DNA of 27,962 nt from Salinivirga sp035268865. Lineage in GTDB: Bacteria > Bacteroidota > Bacteroidia > Bacteroidales > Salinivirgaceae. The DNA lies in assembly GCF_035268865.1 (NCBI RefSeq), contig NZ_DATFKB010000144.1, positions 1 through 27,962 of the forward strand, given 5' to 3'. Made by a program: the position numbers and the translations under genes. This document shows, piece by piece, positions 15,754 through 24,346 of the stretch. A model generated the notes under the pieces. It was not told the DNA's origin. It ran no database searches and worked only from the letters and a program-made list of their open reading frames with translations. Position 1 is the stretch's first letter. Each line of letters begins with the position of its first letter.

Positions 15754-15833
15754 CCCTACTTATAAATTCTGGTTTTCTGTTGGTTTACCGACTTTACATT
15801 TATTTCACATCAAAAATTAAAATATTGATCATT

Positions 15834-17021
15834 ATGAGAGAAGTTGTAATAGTATCTGCTGCACGCACAGCAATAGGCTCTTTTGGAGGCGGATTAGCCA
15901 GTTTGAGCGCTGTAGATTTGGGCGTGCATGCTGCAAAAGAAGCTATAAAGCGTGCCGGAATTGCTCCGGAAGAAATTCAGGAATCAATTATTGGAAATAT
16001 TTTATCAGCCGGGCAGGGCCAAAATGTGGCCCGCCAAATTTCTATTCACAGCGGAGTTCCTGAAACCACACCTGCTATGACCATAAATAAACTTTGTGGG
16101 TCCGGGTTAAGGTCTGTTATAATGGCCGCTCAATTCATTGCCCTGGGCGATGCCGATGTGATACTGGCCGGAGGTACAGAAAGTATGTCTAACGCTCCAT
16201 ATATACTGCCACGGGCACGTTTTGGCTATAAAATGGGTCATGGCCAGCTTGAGGATAGCATGATTAAAGATGGTTTATGGGATATTTTCAATGATTACCA
16301 TATGGGTGTAACTGCTGAAAATATTGCTGAGCAATGGAATATCGGGCGCGAGGAGCAGGATCAATTTGCTGCTCATTCACAGCAAAAAACAGAAGCTGCT
16401 CAAACCAATGGCCGTTTTAAAGATGAAATTGTTCCTGTAGCTATTCCACAGCGTAAAGGTGATCCAATAATAGTCGATACGGATGAATTCCCTCGCCATG
16501 GAACTACCGCTGAGAAATTGGGTAAACTTAAACCAGCATTTAAAAAGGATGGAACAGTAACAGCTGGAAATGCTTCCGGTATCAACGATGGCGCTTCTAT
16601 GCTCATTGTAATGTCTGCTGAAAAAGCAGAAGCTTTAGGCTTAAAGCCGCTTATGCGTATAAAATCATACGGTAATGCAGCATTAGATCCAAAGATTATG
16701 GGATATGGACCAGTACCCGCCACTCGTCAGGCACTCGAACGTGGAAATATGACAGTTGATGATTTGGATTTGATTGAGCTTAATGAAGCATTTGCTGCAC
16801 AGTCACTTGCTGTGGTTAAGGATCTGAAGCTAAATCCTGAGATTGTGAATGTGAATGGCGGCGCAATTGCGTTGGGGCACCCAATAGGAGCAAGTGGTGC
16901 AAGAATATTGACTACGCTTATTTATGAGATGCAAAAGCGCAGCGCTAAAACAGGTCTGGCTTCACTTTGTATTGGTGGAGGACAAGGCTCTGCACTTATT
17001 ATTGAAAATTTGAATGCATAA
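15834..17021 (+). CDS. Acetyl-CoA acetyltransferase (thiolase)
   Basis: A 395-residue thiolase of the AtoB/PhaA type. It either condenses two acetyl-CoA to acetoacetyl-CoA or cleaves a 3-ketoacyl-CoA with CoA. The catalytic triad is complete: C88 in NKLCGSGLRS, H349 in GGAIALGHPIGASG and C379 in SLCIGGGQG. The ATG at 15834 is chosen because MREVVIVSAARTAIGSF is the canonical thiolase N-terminus; an upstream in-frame non-ATG extension is not supported. It is the first gene of a seven-gene operon with a hydrolase, SDR, two KASIII-like proteins, a symporter and an acyl-CoA synthetase. With the SDR it could run the last two steps of a beta-oxidation-like route or, in reverse, make 3-hydroxybutyryl-CoA. 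Confidence 0.95.
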   Translation: MREVVIVSAARTAIGSFGGGLASLSAVDLGVHAAKEAIKRAGIAPEEIQESIIGNILSAGQGQNVARQISIHSGVPETTPAMTINKLCGSGLRSVIMAAQFIALGDADVILAGGTESMSNAPYILPRARFGYKMGHGQLEDSMIKDGLWDIFNDYHMGVTAENIAEQWNIGREEQDQFAAHSQQKTEAAQTNGRFKDEIVPVAIPQRKGDPIIVDTDEFPRHGTTAEKLGKLKPAFKKDGTVTAGNASGINDGASMLIVMSAEKAEALGLKPLMRIKSYGNAALDPKIMGYGPVPATRQALERGNMTVDDLDLIELNEAFAAQSLAVVKDLKLNPEIVNVNGGAIALGHPIGASGARILTTLIYEMQKRSAKTGLASLCIGGGQGSALIIENLNA

Positions 17022-17042
17022 TACTTAACAAGCGCAAATTTT

Positions 17043-18113
17043 ATGGTGCGATCACATTTTTTACATAGTAATCGTATAAAAATGCATTACCTGGAACGGG
17101 CCGGCGATGGACCGGTTCTGTTCCTTATTCACGGTAATGGCTCATCATCGGTGTTTTGGCGGAAACTGATGGGCAGGTTGCCGGCATCATATCGCGCTAT
17201 AGCTCCAGATATGAGAGGTTATGGGCATAGCGAGGCGGCTGTTGTGGATGCTACCAGGGGATTTGACGATTTTGTGGAGGATATTGCAGCTTTAATGCGC
17301 TCGCTTGAAATAGAACAGGCTCATTTTATGGGGCATTCATTAGGCGGAGGAATGCTTTTTGCTTTCGCCTCTGTTTATTCAGAGAAAGTGCAATCACTTA
17401 CACTTGTTAATCCTGCTTCGCCATATGGATTTGGAGGCACAAAAGGTGTTGATGGCAAACCCTGTATGCCAGATTTTGCTGGTTCCGGTGGTGGTATTGT
17501 CAACCCTGAATTTGTGCAAAGATTGATAAAAAAAGACCGTAGCCTGGCCGACTTAAATGCCAGCCCAAAAGCAGTAATAAACCGCTATTACTGGAGGCCT
17601 CCGTTTGTGCCAGACAATATAGAAGAGTTGCTGGAAAGTCTTTTTCAGGAAAAGATTGGAGAAAAGCATTACCCGGGCGATTTTTATAAAAGTTCCAATT
17701 TCCCATTTGTAAAACCTGGTATTTATGGCCCCATGAACGCTGCATCGCCAAAATATTTGAACGGCATGGCCAGTGCATTTATTTATGCAGAAAAAAAGTT
17801 TAAAGTGCTATGGGTGAGGGGAGCAGATGATGAGGTTGTAAGCGATGAATCTGTTTTTGATCCCGGCACTCTGGGAAAGCTTGGATTATTGCCTGATTAC
17901 CCGGGAGCTGAGGTTTACCCATCACAACCAATGGTTAGCCAAACACGATATGTGCTAGAACAGTATGCTGAACACGGAGGTAGTTTTCAAGAGGTTGTGA
18001 TGCAGGAAACCGGACATACCCCATTTATAGAAAAACCACAAGAATTTATCACACATTTAAATACGTTTATTCAAGAACTTAAAATAGATAATTATGAAAA
18101 GATTAGAAAATAA
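17043..18113 (+). CDS. Alpha/beta hydrolase
   Basis: A 356-residue cytosolic alpha/beta hydrolase. Visible are the oxyanion segment LIHGNGSSSVFW (29-40), the nucleophile elbow MGHSLGGG with S99, an acidic residue in LWVRGADDEVV, and H325 in ETGHTPFIEKP. A large insertion of ~100 residues (about 130-240, with KPCMPDFAGSGGG and YYWRPPFVPDN) forms a lid that probably decides the substrate. Likely activities are ester, lactone or thioester hydrolysis. Its last 20 bases overlap the start of the SDR gene, so the two are translationally coupled. Within the operon it may open an ester or release a product from CoA. The exact substrate is unknown. Confidence 0.9.
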   Translation: MVRSHFLHSNRIKMHYLERAGDGPVLFLIHGNGSSSVFWRKLMGRLPASYRAIAPDMRGYGHSEAAVVDATRGFDDFVEDIAALMRSLEIEQAHFMGHSLGGGMLFAFASVYSEKVQSLTLVNPASPYGFGGTKGVDGKPCMPDFAGSGGGIVNPEFVQRLIKKDRSLADLNASPKAVINRYYWRPPFVPDNIEELLESLFQEKIGEKHYPGDFYKSSNFPFVKPGIYGPMNAASPKYLNGMASAFIYAEKKFKVLWVRGADDEVVSDESVFDPGTLGKLGLLPDYPGAEVYPSQPMVSQTRYVLEQYAEHGGSFQEVVMQETGHTPFIEKPQEFITHLNTFIQELKIDNYEKIRK

Positions 18114-18837
18114 AGTAGCCATTATTACAGGTGGCGCCGATGGCCTGGGAAAAGCCGGTGCAGAAAAATTTGCCAGTGAAGGTGCAGAAACAATAATTTG
18201 GGATGTAAACAGCGAAAAAGGAGAAGAGGTTGCCAAGGCAATCAATAATCAAGGAGGTAAGGCCCGTTTTATGAATGTGAATACGGCTGATCTTGGGGCT
18301 GTAGAAAAAGCAACAAATGAAATTATATCTCAGAGCGGTAAAATTGATATTTTAGTAAATAATGCCGGAATTACCCGCGATGCAAGCCTGAAAAAAATGA
18401 CTCCTGAGCAATGGCAACAGGTGATAGATGTAAACCTGACAGGTGTGTTTAATTGTACCAAGATTATAGGTATTCATATGACTCAAAATAAATATGGGCG
18501 CATCATTAATACATCTTCGGTTGTGGCGCTTTATGGAAATTTTGGACAAACAAATTATGTAGCCACAAAAGCCGGTGTTATTGGAATGACTAAAACATGG
18601 GCACGTGAATTAGGTTTTAAAGGCGTTACTGTAAATGCGGTAGCACCAGGTTTTATCATGACAGATATGGTGCGCAAAATGCCTGAAAATGTGCTTGAAA
18701 CCATGCAGAGCAAAGTGCCATTGGGACATTTAGGTGATCCGGAAGATATTGCCAACGCATATTTATTCCTGGCCAGTGATGAGGCGCGCTATGTAAACGG
18801 AGCAACTTTGAGTGTGGATGGCGGAATGACTATTTAA
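18094..18837 (+). CDS. SDR-family 3-oxoacyl reductase / 3-hydroxyacyl-CoA dehydrogenase (FabG/PhaB-like)
   Basis: A 247-residue classical short-chain dehydrogenase. Seen: the nucleotide-binding motif TGGADGLG (12-19), NNAG (89-92), catalytic S142, Y155 and K159 (SSVVALYGNFGQTNYVATK) and the C-terminal VNGATLSVDGGM. The overall sequence reads as FabG/PhaB, interconverting a 3-ketoacyl and a 3-hydroxyacyl thioester. An acidic residue (D37 in IIWDVN) closes the second beta strand, a feature of NAD(H)-preferring SDRs. This favours an oxidative, catabolic role over NADPH-linked synthesis, though that is inference. The gene overlaps the upstream hydrolase by 20 bases. Confidence 0.93.
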   Translation: MKRLENKVAIITGGADGLGKAGAEKFASEGAETIIWDVNSEKGEEVAKAINNQGGKARFMNVNTADLGAVEKATNEIISQSGKIDILVNNAGITRDASLKKMTPEQWQQVIDVNLTGVFNCTKIIGIHMTQNKYGRIINTSSVVALYGNFGQTNYVATKAGVIGMTKTWARELGFKGVTVNAVAPGFIMTDMVRKMPENVLETMQSKVPLGHLGDPEDIANAYLFLASDEARYVNGATLSVDGGMTI

Positions 18838-18927
18838 ATGATAAATATTGAGGATGATGACATAAATTCGGAGACATCATTGCGTGGGGTATATACCGAA
18901 GCAAGAACTGCGGTCTCAAAGATGTAG
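18838..18927 (+). CDS. Possible small ORF (29 codons) inside the operon
   Basis: An ATG directly abutting the SDR stop codon opens a 29-residue frame rich in acidic and polar residues (begins MINIEDDDINSETS), ending with TAG at 18925-18927. The ATG position would allow termination-reinitiation after the SDR. There is no recognisable homology, and the frame could simply be chance in a 137-base spacer. The KASIII-like gene begins 47 bases later. Confidence 0.2.
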   Translation: MINIEDDDINSETSLRGVYTEARTAVSKM

Positions 18928-18974
18928 GGTTTTAAAGTCTTTTATCCTCATTTCTATAACTAAAACTTAATAAC

Positions 18975-19964
18975 ATGCGAAATGCAATAATTCATTCCAA
19001 TGGCATGTATGTACCTGAAAGGGTTGTGCCTAACAGTTATTTCGATGAATTGTTGGGCGAAAATGTAAGTGACTGGCTTGAAGAGTTTGTGGAGATTTAT
19101 GAACGCAGGTGGGCTGCAGAAGATGAATCTACAGCTGATTTGGCGACTGCTGCCGCACGCCAGGCAATGGAGCGTGGCAATGTGAAACCCGATGAGGTCG
19201 ATTTGCTCATTATATCGACAGATACGCCTGAGTTTATATCACCATCGACCTCATCGAAAGTGCAGCATATGCTAGGTCTAAGGAATGCAGGTACTTTTGA
19301 TATCAATACAGCATGCGCCGGTTTTGTAACCGCTCTTGATGTTGGATCAAAGTATATCAAAGCAGATGAACAATACCAGACTGTATTGATAATTGGAGCC
19401 TATGCCATGAGCAAATACATCAATAAATTGGATAAAAAAACAGCCAATTTGTTTGCCGATGGAGCAGGAGCATTTATTCTGAAAGGAGAAAAAAATAGTA
19501 GACGTGGTCTTCAGGCCAGCAGGCTAATTACCCATGGGCAATATCACGATTACATGGGTATTTTTGCCGGGGGAACCGCCCAGCCTGTGAATCATGAAGC
19601 ACTTGAAAAAGGAGACCATTTATTAAGAATTGCCAAAAAGTTTCCTCCTGAAATTAACCCTGAAACCTGGTCTGCAATAGCGAGGGAGCTCAGTGGTCGT
19701 GCAGGTACAGATTTAAAGGATTATGCCCAGTATTTTCTTACGCAAATTAACATTAACAGTATCAGAGAAACCATGGACCGACTGGAATTACCCCACAAAA
19801 TGGCACAAACCAGTATGCATTATTATGGATACACGGGATCAGCCTGTATTCCATTGGCTTTTGAAGATGCACTACAAGCCGGGAAAATAAATCGTGGCGA
19901 TTCGCTTATGTTTATTGGTTCAGGTGGAGGTTTAGCCTTTGCCGGAGCAAGTTTTATTTATTAA
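18975..19964 (+). CDS. KASIII-like (FabH family) protein with altered catalytic residues
   Basis: A 329-residue thiolase-fold protein that aligns along its length with FabH. It has the N-terminal GMYVPERVV, the nucleophile C114 in DINTACAGF, and the C-terminal GSGGGLAFAGASFIY. The two other FabH active-site residues are changed: the HQAN His is Thr in TQIN (256-259), and the Asn of HGNTS is Tyr286 in YGYTG. FabH needs His and Asn to decarboxylate malonyl-ACP, so this protein probably performs acyl transfer or a non-decarboxylating condensation or cleavage, or is a structural partner of the second KASIII-like protein at 23140-24162. It lies between the SDR and symporter genes in the operon. 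Confidence 0.88.
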   Translation: MRNAIIHSNGMYVPERVVPNSYFDELLGENVSDWLEEFVEIYERRWAAEDESTADLATAAARQAMERGNVKPDEVDLLIISTDTPEFISPSTSSKVQHMLGLRNAGTFDINTACAGFVTALDVGSKYIKADEQYQTVLIIGAYAMSKYINKLDKKTANLFADGAGAFILKGEKNSRRGLQASRLITHGQYHDYMGIFAGGTAQPVNHEALEKGDHLLRIAKKFPPEINPETWSAIARELSGRAGTDLKDYAQYFLTQININSIRETMDRLELPHKMAQTSMHYYGYTGSACIPLAFEDALQAGKINRGDSLMFIGSGGGLAFAGASFIY

Positions 19965-19982
19965 TCAACAAAATTTTATACC

Positions 19983-21536
19983 GTGGATACGCAATCTTTT
20001 ATCATAGGAACCTGGATTTTAATATCACTTTACATTGGTGCTATTTTATTTTTTGTAATCAGGGGTGCGCTCAAAACCCAGTCTATAGCTGATTTTGCCG
20101 TAGGCAATATCAAATTTTCACCCACCGCTGTAGGTCTTTCGCTGGCAGCCTCTATTACAAGCGCCGCTACTTTTGTTGTAAATCCCGGTTTTATCGCCAA
20201 TTATGGTTTAAGCGGGGTGCTTTCTTTTTGTGTTTTCTTTCCTTTTGCAGCCATGGTTTCACTTGTAGTGCTTACTAAAAGTTTTCGGAAATACGGACAA
20301 AAAATTAAGGCACTAACCCTGGCACAATGGATAGGCGACAGATACAACAGCAAAACATATTCATTAATCATGGCATTTTTATCTCTGCTCATGATTACTT
20401 TTATAGTTTTAATTGTGGTGGCCATTACAAAAGTACTTAGCAAAGCGCTTAATGTGGAGGAGATGTATGTGCTAATTGGTTTGGTGATTTTTGTGTTTGG
20501 ATACATGATGTTTGGTGGCGCAAATTCTATGGTTTACACCAATTCTATTCAGGCTATCGTGATGCTTGTGGTTGCCATTATTTTACTCACTTCAGGTTAT
20601 GAGCATTTTAAGGGAGGTATAGATGCTTTTGTAGAGCGTTTGCGAAGTATTGATCCTGTGCTTGTAAAGGCGACAAACCCGGAGAGCTGGCTTTTTAGGG
20701 ACTTTTATGAAATTATATTCGCCCAAATAGTAGTGGGTGTTGCTGTTGTTGTACAGCCACACATTATTACAAAATCCTTGCTGTTGAAAGATGAAAAGCA
20801 GGTTAATAAGTTTCTGACAATTGCGGTAGCTGCCGAAGCGTTGTTTTTTATAGTGGCTTTTGCCGGACTGTATGCACGTATTACATTTCCTGATCTGACT
20901 TTTCAGGGAGAGGCCTTAAAAAACGATGGTATAATTCCTGCCTATGTGGTTGCTGCCTTTTCGCAGGGGTGGGTTTCTGTAATTATTGGTCTGATTGTAA
21001 TTCTGGGGCTTATATCAGCTGGCTTATCTACCCTCGAGGGGCTCATCCAATCGGTTTCAACCACCATTACTTCGGATATTGTTAAGCGTTTAAGCCCCGT
21101 AGCCCTGCGCGAGAAACAATTAATGTGGATCAATAAGGTTGCAATTATGGCACTGGCCGCAATCACCATAGTTATTTCATGGGAACAAATTGTTTCGCCT
21201 AAACTGAGCGTTGGAATTTTGGCCCAAAACGGTGTTTATGCTTACTTTTCAGCAGCTTTTATCCCGGTACTTTTCGGCATTTTTCTCAAAGAGGTTGATT
21301 ACAGAGCACCTTTAGCGGCTACTTTAACATCTATTTTTATACATTTTAGCGTATATTATGTGCTGCCGGTTTTTGTTGAGAATTATGGATTAGATCTTGG
21401 ATTTTTTACAAAATACCTGCAAGGAACAGTGCGCAACCCGGCAATTGCAGCCTCTACAGCAATTGTTTTAAGTACCATTGTTGGTATTGTTGTGCATCGT
21501 ATTACAAAACGAAAAAAGATGGTTCAGGCCGCCTGA
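19983..21536 (+). CDS. Sodium:solute symporter (SSS family)
   Basis: A 517-residue inner-membrane protein with about 13 hydrophobic helices in the SSS/SSF pattern. It begins near residue 8 (IGTWILISLYIGAILFFVI), with a conserved early SLAASITSAATFVVNPG and the mid-protein FGGANSMVYTNSIQAIVML. This family couples sodium influx to uptake of sugars, amino acids, vitamins or carboxylates (PutP, PanF, ActP). In an operon with an acyl-CoA synthetase and thiolase, a carboxylate is the most likely substrate, but sequence alone does not fix it. Translation starts at a GTG (19983), 18 bases after the KASIII-like stop. Confidence 0.93.
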   Translation: MDTQSFIIGTWILISLYIGAILFFVIRGALKTQSIADFAVGNIKFSPTAVGLSLAASITSAATFVVNPGFIANYGLSGVLSFCVFFPFAAMVSLVVLTKSFRKYGQKIKALTLAQWIGDRYNSKTYSLIMAFLSLLMITFIVLIVVAITKVLSKALNVEEMYVLIGLVIFVFGYMMFGGANSMVYTNSIQAIVMLVVAIILLTSGYEHFKGGIDAFVERLRSIDPVLVKATNPESWLFRDFYEIIFAQIVVGVAVVVQPHIITKSLLLKDEKQVNKFLTIAVAAEALFFIVAFAGLYARITFPDLTFQGEALKNDGIIPAYVVAAFSQGWVSVIIGLIVILGLISAGLSTLEGLIQSVSTTITSDIVKRLSPVALREKQLMWINKVAIMALAAITIVISWEQIVSPKLSVGILAQNGVYAYFSAAFIPVLFGIFLKEVDYRAPLAATLTSIFIHFSVYYVLPVFVENYGLDLGFFTKYLQGTVRNPAIAASTAIVLSTIVGIVVHRITKRKKMVQAA

Positions 21537-21572
21537 TGGAAGTTAGAATTGAATAGCATCAAAAAATATAGC

Positions 21573-23111
21573 ATGCAAAATATAAAAGATAAAATGGAAC
21601 ATTTCGATTGGTTCAAAAAATGGAGTGTTTATAATCCGGACAAAGTAGCCTTTAAAGAATATGAAACCGGAAGGGAGTATACCTTCGCACAGGTTAATCA
21701 TCTGGCAAATCTTACTGCACAATATTTTATAAATGATTTGGGCGCAAGTACCGGTGACAGAGTCGCTGTGTTATCAGAAAACAATTTAGAGTACATGGTG
21801 CTTTTTGCTGTGGCCCAAAAAACCGGATTGACTTTGGTTCCGCTTAACTACCGGCTTACATCGCGAGAACTCGATTTCATGCTTGCAGATAGCGATCCTG
21901 ATATTGTACTGTGGGAAAAACACTTTGCCGATAAAATTCAAAATGCAGCAGCTTATAAAACCATCAGCCACAAAATACCTATGGAGAAGCTGTTGGAAAT
22001 GCATAAAAAGTATTTGTCTATTGATGCGTTTAGCTATGAGGGCGTACATGAATTCGACGAAGATCATCCCGTTTTTTTAATTTACACATCGGGTACAACT
22101 GCTTTCCCTAAAGGAGCTAAATATACCCACAAAATGTTATTGTGGAACAGCCTGAATACTGAAATTCGTTTAGATATTACATCTTCGGACAGGGCTATAA
22201 ATTGTGCACCGCCATTTCATACAGGGAGCTGGAATGTGCTCCTTGCTACTTTTGTGCTACATGGGGCTTATACATTGCTAATGCGGAATTTTGATGCTGA
22301 TGCAGTGCTGGAACAAATGGATCTGGATAAGCATACCATATTTTGGGGTGTACCCACAATGCTTAAATTAATGGTCGATTCCCCTAAGTTCGAATCTGTT
22401 GATTTAAGCCGCATACGATACTTTGTCATTGGTGGCGAGGCCATGCCCATTCCTTTAATAAAAATATGGGATAGAAAAGGTGTGCCGGTTCGGCAGGGCT
22501 ATGGTCTAACAGAAGTTGGTCCCAATGTTACATCACTGGATCATAGTGATGCTATACGCAAGCAGGGATCTATCGGTACTCCAAATTTCTTTTACCAGAC
22601 CAAACTGGTTAATGAGCAGGGAAAAGAAGTTAAAAACAATGAGATTGGCGAATTAATTATAAAGTCAGCTACGGTTACCCCGGGTTACTGGAAAAATGAA
22701 GAAGCTACCCGCAACACCATTGTTGATGGTTGGTTTCATACCGGCGACTTAATGAAAAAAGATGATGAGGGGTATTTGTATGTGGTTGATCGTATTAAGA
22801 ATATGTACATCTCAGGTGGAGAGAATGTGTATCCGGCTGAAGTGGAGCATTTAATCAGGCAATTAGATGATGTGCGGGATGTGGCAATTATTGGCGTGCC
22901 GCATGAGAAATGGGGTGAAACCGGGAAGGCATTTATTGTAAAAAAGAGTGGGAGTGATTTGAGCGAAAAACAGGTCATTGACTATTGTCGTAAGAACCTG
23001 GCCAAATATAAAACTCCCGCATATATTAAGTTTCTTGAACAATTGCCAGTGAATAATGCCGGAAAAATAGATCGCAAAACGTTGCGCGATCAGGAAAAAA
23101 CAGAAGCGTAA
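21573..23111 (+). CDS. Acyl-CoA synthetase (AMP-forming)
   Basis: A 512-residue ANL-superfamily enzyme that activates a carboxylate with ATP to an acyl-adenylate and then to acyl-CoA. Motifs: phosphate loop YTSGTTAFPKGAKYTH (near 171), GYGLTEVGPN, adenylate-binding GWFHTGDL, hinge DRIKNMYISGGENVYPAEVE and the C-terminal catalytic Lys498 in NAGKIDRKTLR. It reads like a medium/long-chain or aryl acyl-CoA synthetase, and the specificity pocket cannot be called. Start choice: ATG at 21573 rather than an in-frame TTG at 21549; a further ATG at 21594 is also possible and close to the usual N-terminus. It follows the symporter by 36 bases, consistent with activation of the imported carboxylate. Confidence 0.94.
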   Translation: MQNIKDKMEHFDWFKKWSVYNPDKVAFKEYETGREYTFAQVNHLANLTAQYFINDLGASTGDRVAVLSENNLEYMVLFAVAQKTGLTLVPLNYRLTSRELDFMLADSDPDIVLWEKHFADKIQNAAAYKTISHKIPMEKLLEMHKKYLSIDAFSYEGVHEFDEDHPVFLIYTSGTTAFPKGAKYTHKMLLWNSLNTEIRLDITSSDRAINCAPPFHTGSWNVLLATFVLHGAYTLLMRNFDADAVLEQMDLDKHTIFWGVPTMLKLMVDSPKFESVDLSRIRYFVIGGEAMPIPLIKIWDRKGVPVRQGYGLTEVGPNVTSLDHSDAIRKQGSIGTPNFFYQTKLVNEQGKEVKNNEIGELIIKSATVTPGYWKNEEATRNTIVDGWFHTGDLMKKDDEGYLYVVDRIKNMYISGGENVYPAEVEHLIRQLDDVRDVAIIGVPHEKWGETGKAFIVKKSGSDLSEKQVIDYCRKNLAKYKTPAYIKFLEQLPVNNAGKIDRKTLRDQEKTEA

Positions 23112-23139
23112 ACAAATAATTGTTAAAGATACCTTTACC

Positions 23140-24162
23140 ATGAATAAAGATAAAGCAATTGGAATTGTCGGATATGGCATTTATTTGCCAGAGGGCCGGC
23201 AGTCTGCTGAAGAGATAGCATCTGCAACAAATGGTGTGTGGACTGCTGATGCAGTGCGTGAAAAACTGGGTATAGAACAAAAAGTAATTCCCGGCAAGCA
23301 TGATGGCACCCAGGAAATGGGCGTAAAAGCAGCTAAAGACGCTTTAGCGCGTACCCAAACCGATCCAATGGATATCGATCTTTTGCTTAGTGTAGGAGAA
23401 GAATGGAAAGAATATCCACTGACTACTTCCGGAATTTACATTCAGGAACAAATTGGTGCCCGCAGGGCCTGGGCAATCGATGTGCAGCAAAGATGCTGCT
23501 CTACCATTAGTGCACTAAAAATGGCCAAAGATATGATGTTGGCCGATGAAAATATCAACACGGTAATGATTGCCGGTGGCTACCGGAATGGCGATTTTGT
23601 CGATTATACAGACAAAACCATGTCGATGATGTATAACCTGTCAGCAGCCGGGGGTGCTTTAATTCTAAAAAAAGGATACGAACATAATCTTCTTCTTGGA
23701 TCACATGTGATGAGCGATGGATCTATGGCTCGTGATGCCGGAGTTGTTTATGGTGGAACCGAAAAACCAATTACATGTGAAAATGCCGGTAAAGCATATA
23801 AATCGTTGACATTAATGAATCCGGCACATATGAAAGAGCGGCTCAATTCAGTATCGATGGACAACTGGATGAATTGCATCGACCTGGCTTTGCAAAAATC
23901 AGGTTATCAAAGAAAAGATATTGATTATTTGGCTGTGTTGCATTTCAAACGATCTATGCATAAAGTGATGCTAGAGGAGTTAGGGCTCTCAGAGGATCAA
24001 ACTGTTTATCTCAGCCAGTATGGACATGCCGGACAGATTGATCAAATATTATCGTTGCACCTTGGGCTGGAAAGTGGTAAAATTAAAAACGGAAGTGTAG
24101 TGTCAATGATAGCAGCAGGTATCGGCTATGCCTGGGCCGCTAATGTAATTCTTTGGGGTTGA
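23140..24162 (+). CDS. Second KASIII-like protein with altered catalytic residues
   Basis: A 340-residue thiolase-fold protein, more diverged from FabH than its operon partner at 18975-19964. The N-terminus (IGIVGYGIYLPEGRQSAEEIA) and the C-terminal half still follow the KASIII plan. The nucleophile position is C119 in DVQQRCCST. The FabH His is retained as H268 (VLHFKRS) but the following HQAN Asn is Arg. The Asn of HGNTS is replaced by His296 (YGHAG). The result is a Cys-His-His arrangement not typical of FabH. It may catalyse acyl transfer, condensation with an unusual acceptor, or C-C cleavage, perhaps as a heterodimer with the other KASIII-like protein. Last gene of the operon. Confidence 0.82.
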   Translation: MNKDKAIGIVGYGIYLPEGRQSAEEIASATNGVWTADAVREKLGIEQKVIPGKHDGTQEMGVKAAKDALARTQTDPMDIDLLLSVGEEWKEYPLTTSGIYIQEQIGARRAWAIDVQQRCCSTISALKMAKDMMLADENINTVMIAGGYRNGDFVDYTDKTMSMMYNLSAAGGALILKKGYEHNLLLGSHVMSDGSMARDAGVVYGGTEKPITCENAGKAYKSLTLMNPAHMKERLNSVSMDNWMNCIDLALQKSGYQRKDIDYLAVLHFKRSMHKVMLEELGLSEDQTVYLSQYGHAGQIDQILSLHLGLESGKIKNGSVVSMIAAGIGYAWAANVILWG

Positions 24163-24172
24163 TTTTAGTGTT

Positions 24173-24256
24173 AGTCAGACATGATTATGTTAGGGTTATG
24201 TGTTTAATTATTAAGAATTTAATATGCTTTAGGCTGTTTGTTTTAGTAAAAGTCAG
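24173..24256. promoter_or_regulatory. Paired AGTCAG motifs upstream of the lipoprotein gene
   Basis: AGTCAG at 24173-24178 and 24251-24256, 78 bases apart, with GGTTATGT (24194-24201) and AGGCT (24231-24235) between them. The motifs, order and spacing resemble 15670-15753 before the thiolase operon. Confidence 0.35.
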
Positions 24257-24301
24257 ACCAGTAAAACAAGTTAAGGCATTATGGCAACATTAAGAACGTG
24301 C

Positions 24302-24309
24302 TAAATTTG
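24302..24309 (+). promoter_or_regulatory. -7 box for the lipoprotein gene
   Basis: TAAATTTG is an exact TAnnTTTG match, 37 bases before the ATG at 24347. No clear TTG -33 box at the usual distance. Confidence 0.45.
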
Positions 24310-24346
24310 TATTAAATGATTGTAAAAAACCAATAATTAATTTATT

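Noticed and set aside
16400..16723. Minus-strand open frame inside the thiolase gene
   Set aside because: It is opposite a thiolase whose catalytic residues and full length are intact.
15834..18837. Polyhydroxybutyrate synthesis operon (phaA, phaB, phaC)
   Set aside because: Thiolase and SDR fit phaA/phaB. The alpha/beta hydrolase has the Ser nucleophile GHSLGG rather than the Cys box of PHA synthase, and no phasin or synthase is present.
15834..24162. OleABCD long-chain olefin cluster
   Set aside because: The protein families overlap (KASIII-like, hydrolase, ligase, SDR). However, the SDR is a short FabG type, the ligase looks like a normal acyl-CoA synthetase, both KASIII-like proteins lack the OleA-type His/Asn pair, and a symporter and thiolase are included.
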